A DNA stretch of 64,000 nt, taken from positions 35,584,010 through 35,648,009 of the forward strand of contig OV121088.1 of the NCBI GenBank assembly GCA_921293015.1. The letters are read 5' to 3'. Origin of the DNA: Phorcus lineatus. Its lineage: Eukaryota; Mollusca; Gastropoda; Trochida; Trochidae. The notes below the pieces were generated by a model. That model did no database searches. It was not told the origin of the DNA and was given only the letters and a program-made list of their open reading frames with translations. Below, piece after piece: positions 60,362 through 64,000 of the stretch. Positions within the stretch are counted from its first letter, which is position 1. Each line of letters begins with the position of its first letter. The translations under genes and the position numbers were made by a program.

Positions 60362-63215
60362 ATGGCAAAATTAAAGAAACAACGTATGAAAAAGAAGTAT
60401 AACTACTCTAAAGATAGAAAGAGGAGTTGGAAAAATAAAAACAAGGTACCAAAGATCAAATGGTAAGTGATTTATGGATAGAGATACCTAGATTAAATGA
60501 AAAAGAATAAATTTTACTTTATACAAAATAAATGGAAAGCAAGTAAAAACTGGCAATACAACCTAGACAATAAAGTAACAGCAATATAAAAATTCTTCAT
60601 ACAGTGATGATATAGAAGGAATCAACATTGGATATATCCTAAAAGCTATTTATAAAATGAGTTTATTCAGGCTTTTGTTTACTCATTTGAGGCTATATAT
60701 ATGCTAATGCTGAATATGACAGTTTACATTAAAAAGACTTGATTTGTGCAAAGTTACTTCCTTTGCCAATTTCGAGTTTAGCCCTTTGAACTCTGTTTAA
60801 AGGACAATCTGAAACATGTTAATGAGGGTAACATTTTCGTTTATTTAGATTTGACAAATAGATAAGTGACAGCGCACACTCGGTAAAACATAACAACTGA
60901 CAATTAAAGAGCCACTCCGTGAGTTGTTGGAGTTATATATACAGTAATATATACAGTAATATGAAACACAGAGGAAAAAAACTATTTGATTATTCAAATC
61001 ATCAACATTGTGTACATGTAATAGAGACTTCCGTTTGTGTACAGCCAGCAGCTGCAGGAGGCGTGGGATGAGAAGAAGTCTGTAGAGCAGAACATGCTGG
61101 ATATGGGACTCTCTGCCAACTCCAACAAGACTCTGAGGATCCCCACAGCTATGGTAGGTTATCATATGCAGGAATCCTTACCCACCTTTACACTAGTTTA
61201 ATTTTGAACTATAAGCTTCATCGATCCCATGATTGTCTTTCATACCATGCCTCATATAGGTTACAATGGCATCAAAGAACCTATTTATCACCTCTCCTGA
61301 GTGATTTTATTGGGTGGTTATTTATAAGCAATGCAGGGCAAAACCTGACAAGGCTATCAGGATTTTAGGCACTTCAATGTGCTGATCTGATGTAGTGTTA
61401 TTTACAGTGTCAGACATAAGTACTTGTCATTCTTTTGTAGTGAAGACAATATAAAAGATGTAAGACTGGTCCACAAAATATTTTTTAAAAAACACCTTGA
61501 AAAAAGTTGCTAGATTCTTAACTGACTTTTTACATTCCTTTTTTCCGTTCTCTGAACTGTTGCCAAAGAACCCTATTATTTCTGTCTCATTAATGTGTGT
61601 CGTTGTTTTGTAAACCACTGTTTAAAGTTTCAATGATATTGCAGGAGCTGATAGTTCCGAGTGAGGCAGCAGTAAAGAACATTGGGTCACAGAAGAAGAA
61701 AGCTTTGAAACAACATGTTGTTGATAGTAGGTTGATATCAGATCATTTATGGGAAATAATGTTATCAATATCAGCAAACTTTGCTTATAAAGGTTATCAT
61801 CTAAAAAGATTTAATGAATGTTCGACATTACAGAGGCATCATGTCATGATATAAATTTGCTCTTTCAAAAACAGGTAAAAAAAAGTCAGATTCAAAGACC
61901 CAATTTCTTAAAATTTATGTGTATAGTTCTATCAAGGGACTACAAAGAGTTAGTGGGATTCAAAGCAGGATTATATGAAGCCGAGGGGATAATTGCCAAA
62001 AATCATCTTTGCTTTGTTTTCTTTCTATCACCTTTAATGGAAAAGATCCATGTTAAAAGGACCAATTTATGAGAGATAACAGTGTGATGCGTCCTGTGTG
62101 ATAGGTCTTGAAGAGGAAGCTAACACACCCCAGGAAGCTAGAATCCGAGTGTCTGACCCCGAGGTCAAGTACTGTATCTACATGATGGAAAAGTACGGAG
62201 AAAACTACAAGGTACTGATATCGATACTGACATTGAATATTTCAAAAGAAATTATTGTTTCACAGGCATTACAAGAGAAATAAGGGTAGTTTAATACAGT
62301 TTGGATAACATACCCCGATAGAACAGGATTAAATGGGACTTGGAAATGAATTATCGGTTATCTTCTTTGGTGATGATACAATGATAACATTTGTTTCTCT
62401 TCTTTCATCATATATTGTCTCACCTCATAAAACCAGAATCGGGATATATGGCTTTGGTACTTAGGGGCGCTATACACAGGTTTAGTCAGTTGTCGATTTT
62501 TAGCATTGGAGAATGACAAGACCCAAAATAAGACCAAAAACTTACTTACTAATTGTTTTTTTACTAAATGTTTTTTTTTCTTGCTAATTTTGAAATGGGA
62601 TAACATCTGTGGAAAAAATCATCTTTTAATAAGATAATTTATCTCTTTTATCTTTGTAATATAAAACAAAAATAAGAAGTGAAGCCATTTATTGGTGCTA
62701 CGAACATGAAACACCCTGCTATGGTATTACAAGGCATTGTTGATTAGTCTTATAAATCATTTGTTATGGTGCTCATATTCTATAAATACATATAGCCTAT
62801 TTTTTTAATTATGTGCCTTTCTCTCAAAACAACATGGCGGTAGCTGACAGGCCCACCAATGGCTGGGTATATGTAACTAGTAAATTTATATTCAGTATTC
62901 ATCTTTTGTAGAGTTTAATAGTCTGTACTTTTTTGTTTGTCATTATTAGAAGGAAAACATAAGTCTCTTCAAGCAAAAAATGGACTAGAGGATATGATAT
63001 ATCTTTGACTTTGATTTCATTCCTGGAACAAGTCTCATATTTTTGTAAACTCACTTTATTGCATTTTTCATGTTCTCTGGTTTCAGGCAATGGCACGTGA
63101 CATTAAAAATTACTACCAGGACACACCGAAACAAATTCGAAAGAAGATCAACAACTTCAAGAACAGTTCAAAAGAATACCAGAAGTACCTGCGTGCTAAA
63201 GGTGAGAAGACCTGA
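60362..63215 (+). CDS. NOP16: Nucleolar protein 16
   Basis: Five exons: 60362-60462, 61045-61153, 61645-61726, 62105-62211 and 63087-63215; 175 codons plus stop (human about 178). The N-terminus is highly basic (MAKLKKQRMKKKYNYSKDRK, then RSWKNKNK), matching the K.R..FGYS.NRKR start of NOP16. Further conserved blocks are QQLQEAWDEKKSVEQNM and NMLDMGLSANSN (exon 2), EVKYCIYMMEKYGENYK (exon 4), and AMARDIKNYYQDTPKQIRKK (exon 5), the family's most conserved stretch. NOP16 is a nucleolar factor of 60S ribosomal subunit assembly. It shares its upstream region with HIGD2A. Confidence 0.95.
60904..60940 (+). mobile_element. TTAA MITE end fragment (copy 3)
   Basis: TTAAAGAGCCACTCCGTGAG followed by TTGTTGGAGTTATATATA matches the first 37 bases of the family at 482-964, then diverges into AT-rich sequence. 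Only this terminus remains, in NOP16 intron 1. Confidence 0.8.
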
Positions 63216-64000
63216 ACCGGGACTACTTACACGCAACTCCAGATTTGGCTGTTGTACTGAAAATAGTTCCCTTTATTCTATGTCCTTATCATCAATGTCT
63301 TCTTCTAGTGCACAATCTTTTCAGTGTTGAAAGTCTTTGACTGACAATAGGTATTTGCTTTCAAGTCACTCAGCTCTTACAGTTTGTCCACTTATTTGGT
63401 AGTTAGTCATGTGAGGTAAGATTCTTACATTTACTCCGAGTAATATCTTTTGTAAGGTAGTTTTCATTTCACTGTCCAACAGTTAATAAGACAAACACAG
63501 TTTGGTCCATGATATCTTGTAGAACATTGTATGAGAACTTTACACATTGACTAGTGTGAGTTTTGTACCATTGTATAACAGTTACTATGGTCCCAGAAAG
63601 AAGGTCTTTAAACGGAAATGTTATTCTGAGGTTTCTGAGAGATTGACGCTAATGGAATAGTTAATGCACACAGGAACTGACTATTGTTACATATATGACG
63701 TAATTTGTTGTCAATCAGATGATTGGCAATAGAAATATTTATAACATTAGCTTTTGAGTGTTACGACTTTGCATACTGAATATTTTATGATTCTCTGTCC
63801 ATTGTCCATTCTTAAGGGAGGCTTCATATGGATAAAGGGTTGATGGAAATTATTTTTCTTGAATTGGCAATCATTGTCATTGTACATCAGGAATTTATGG
63901 TAAAATTAAGAAATTATGGATGTTCAGAATGACAATTGTAACCCAAACATTTTCATGGGCATGAAGAGTAAATAAAGATGGTGAAAAACGAAAGAAAAGT
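63216..64000 (+). other. NOP16: NOP16 3' untranslated region, likely
   Basis: No further coding frame. The first good poly(A) signal I see is AATAAA at 63,971-63,976, implying a 3' UTR of about 770 bases. Confidence 0.5.

Overview
This is eukaryotic nuclear DNA: AT-rich, with intron-split genes that have GT..AG junctions and a high load of transposons and hairpin repeats. The gene content is that of an animal. The SINE tails, the hairpin MITE families and the protein families suggest a mollusc, most likely a bivalve. That placement is inference from recognised families, not from a database match.

Left part (1-15,000): an aldo-keto reductase gene runs on the minus strand from 14,916 to 2,604. 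I can read seven coding exons, but the exon expected between 8,837 and 3,272 cannot be found. The corresponding interval holds a 2.9-kb near-perfect palindrome (4,810-7,709), each arm of which carries the same small ORF. Other introns hold a (TC)69 tract, a 20-bp minisatellite split by a 1,046-bp fold-back transposon with an 8-bp target duplication, a perfect heat-shock-element array and a TTAA-flanked MITE. Upstream of this gene (15,000-22,150) I see only repeats and a dead Tc1/mariner copy.

Middle (22,196-37,033): a ten-exon leucine-rich-repeat gene of AMN1/FBXL type (517 codons, minus strand) is followed by a 5.75-kb segment bounded by TTAA plus a 13-bp perfect inverted repeat (31,274-37,033). 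I interpret this segment as a TTAA-type DNA transposon (Kolobok-like, or piggyBac-like). It carries two convergent multi-exon genes. The plus-strand one has an AT-hook and a Cys/His transposase-like domain. The minus-strand one has a Cys-rich CXC-like N-terminus and a P2X7-type C-terminal cysteine motif. Both domains break off at the same point near 34,270, which suggests one internal deletion.

Right part (44,519-64,000): four housekeeping-type genes are KIAA1191/P33MONOX-like (-), ARL10-like (+), HIGD2A-like (-) and NOP16 (+). The first two are divergent, and HIGD2A/NOP16 share a 538-bp head-to-head intergenic region. From memory, the same four genes are neighbours on human 5q35.2, so this looks like ancient conserved microsynteny with the HIGD2A-NOP16 pair flipped. 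The 38-44 kb and 53-56 kb intervals have no coding region I can support.

Intron/exon limits were derived by hand. For every multi-exon model the splice phases add up to an open reading frame, except across the missing aldo-keto reductase exon.
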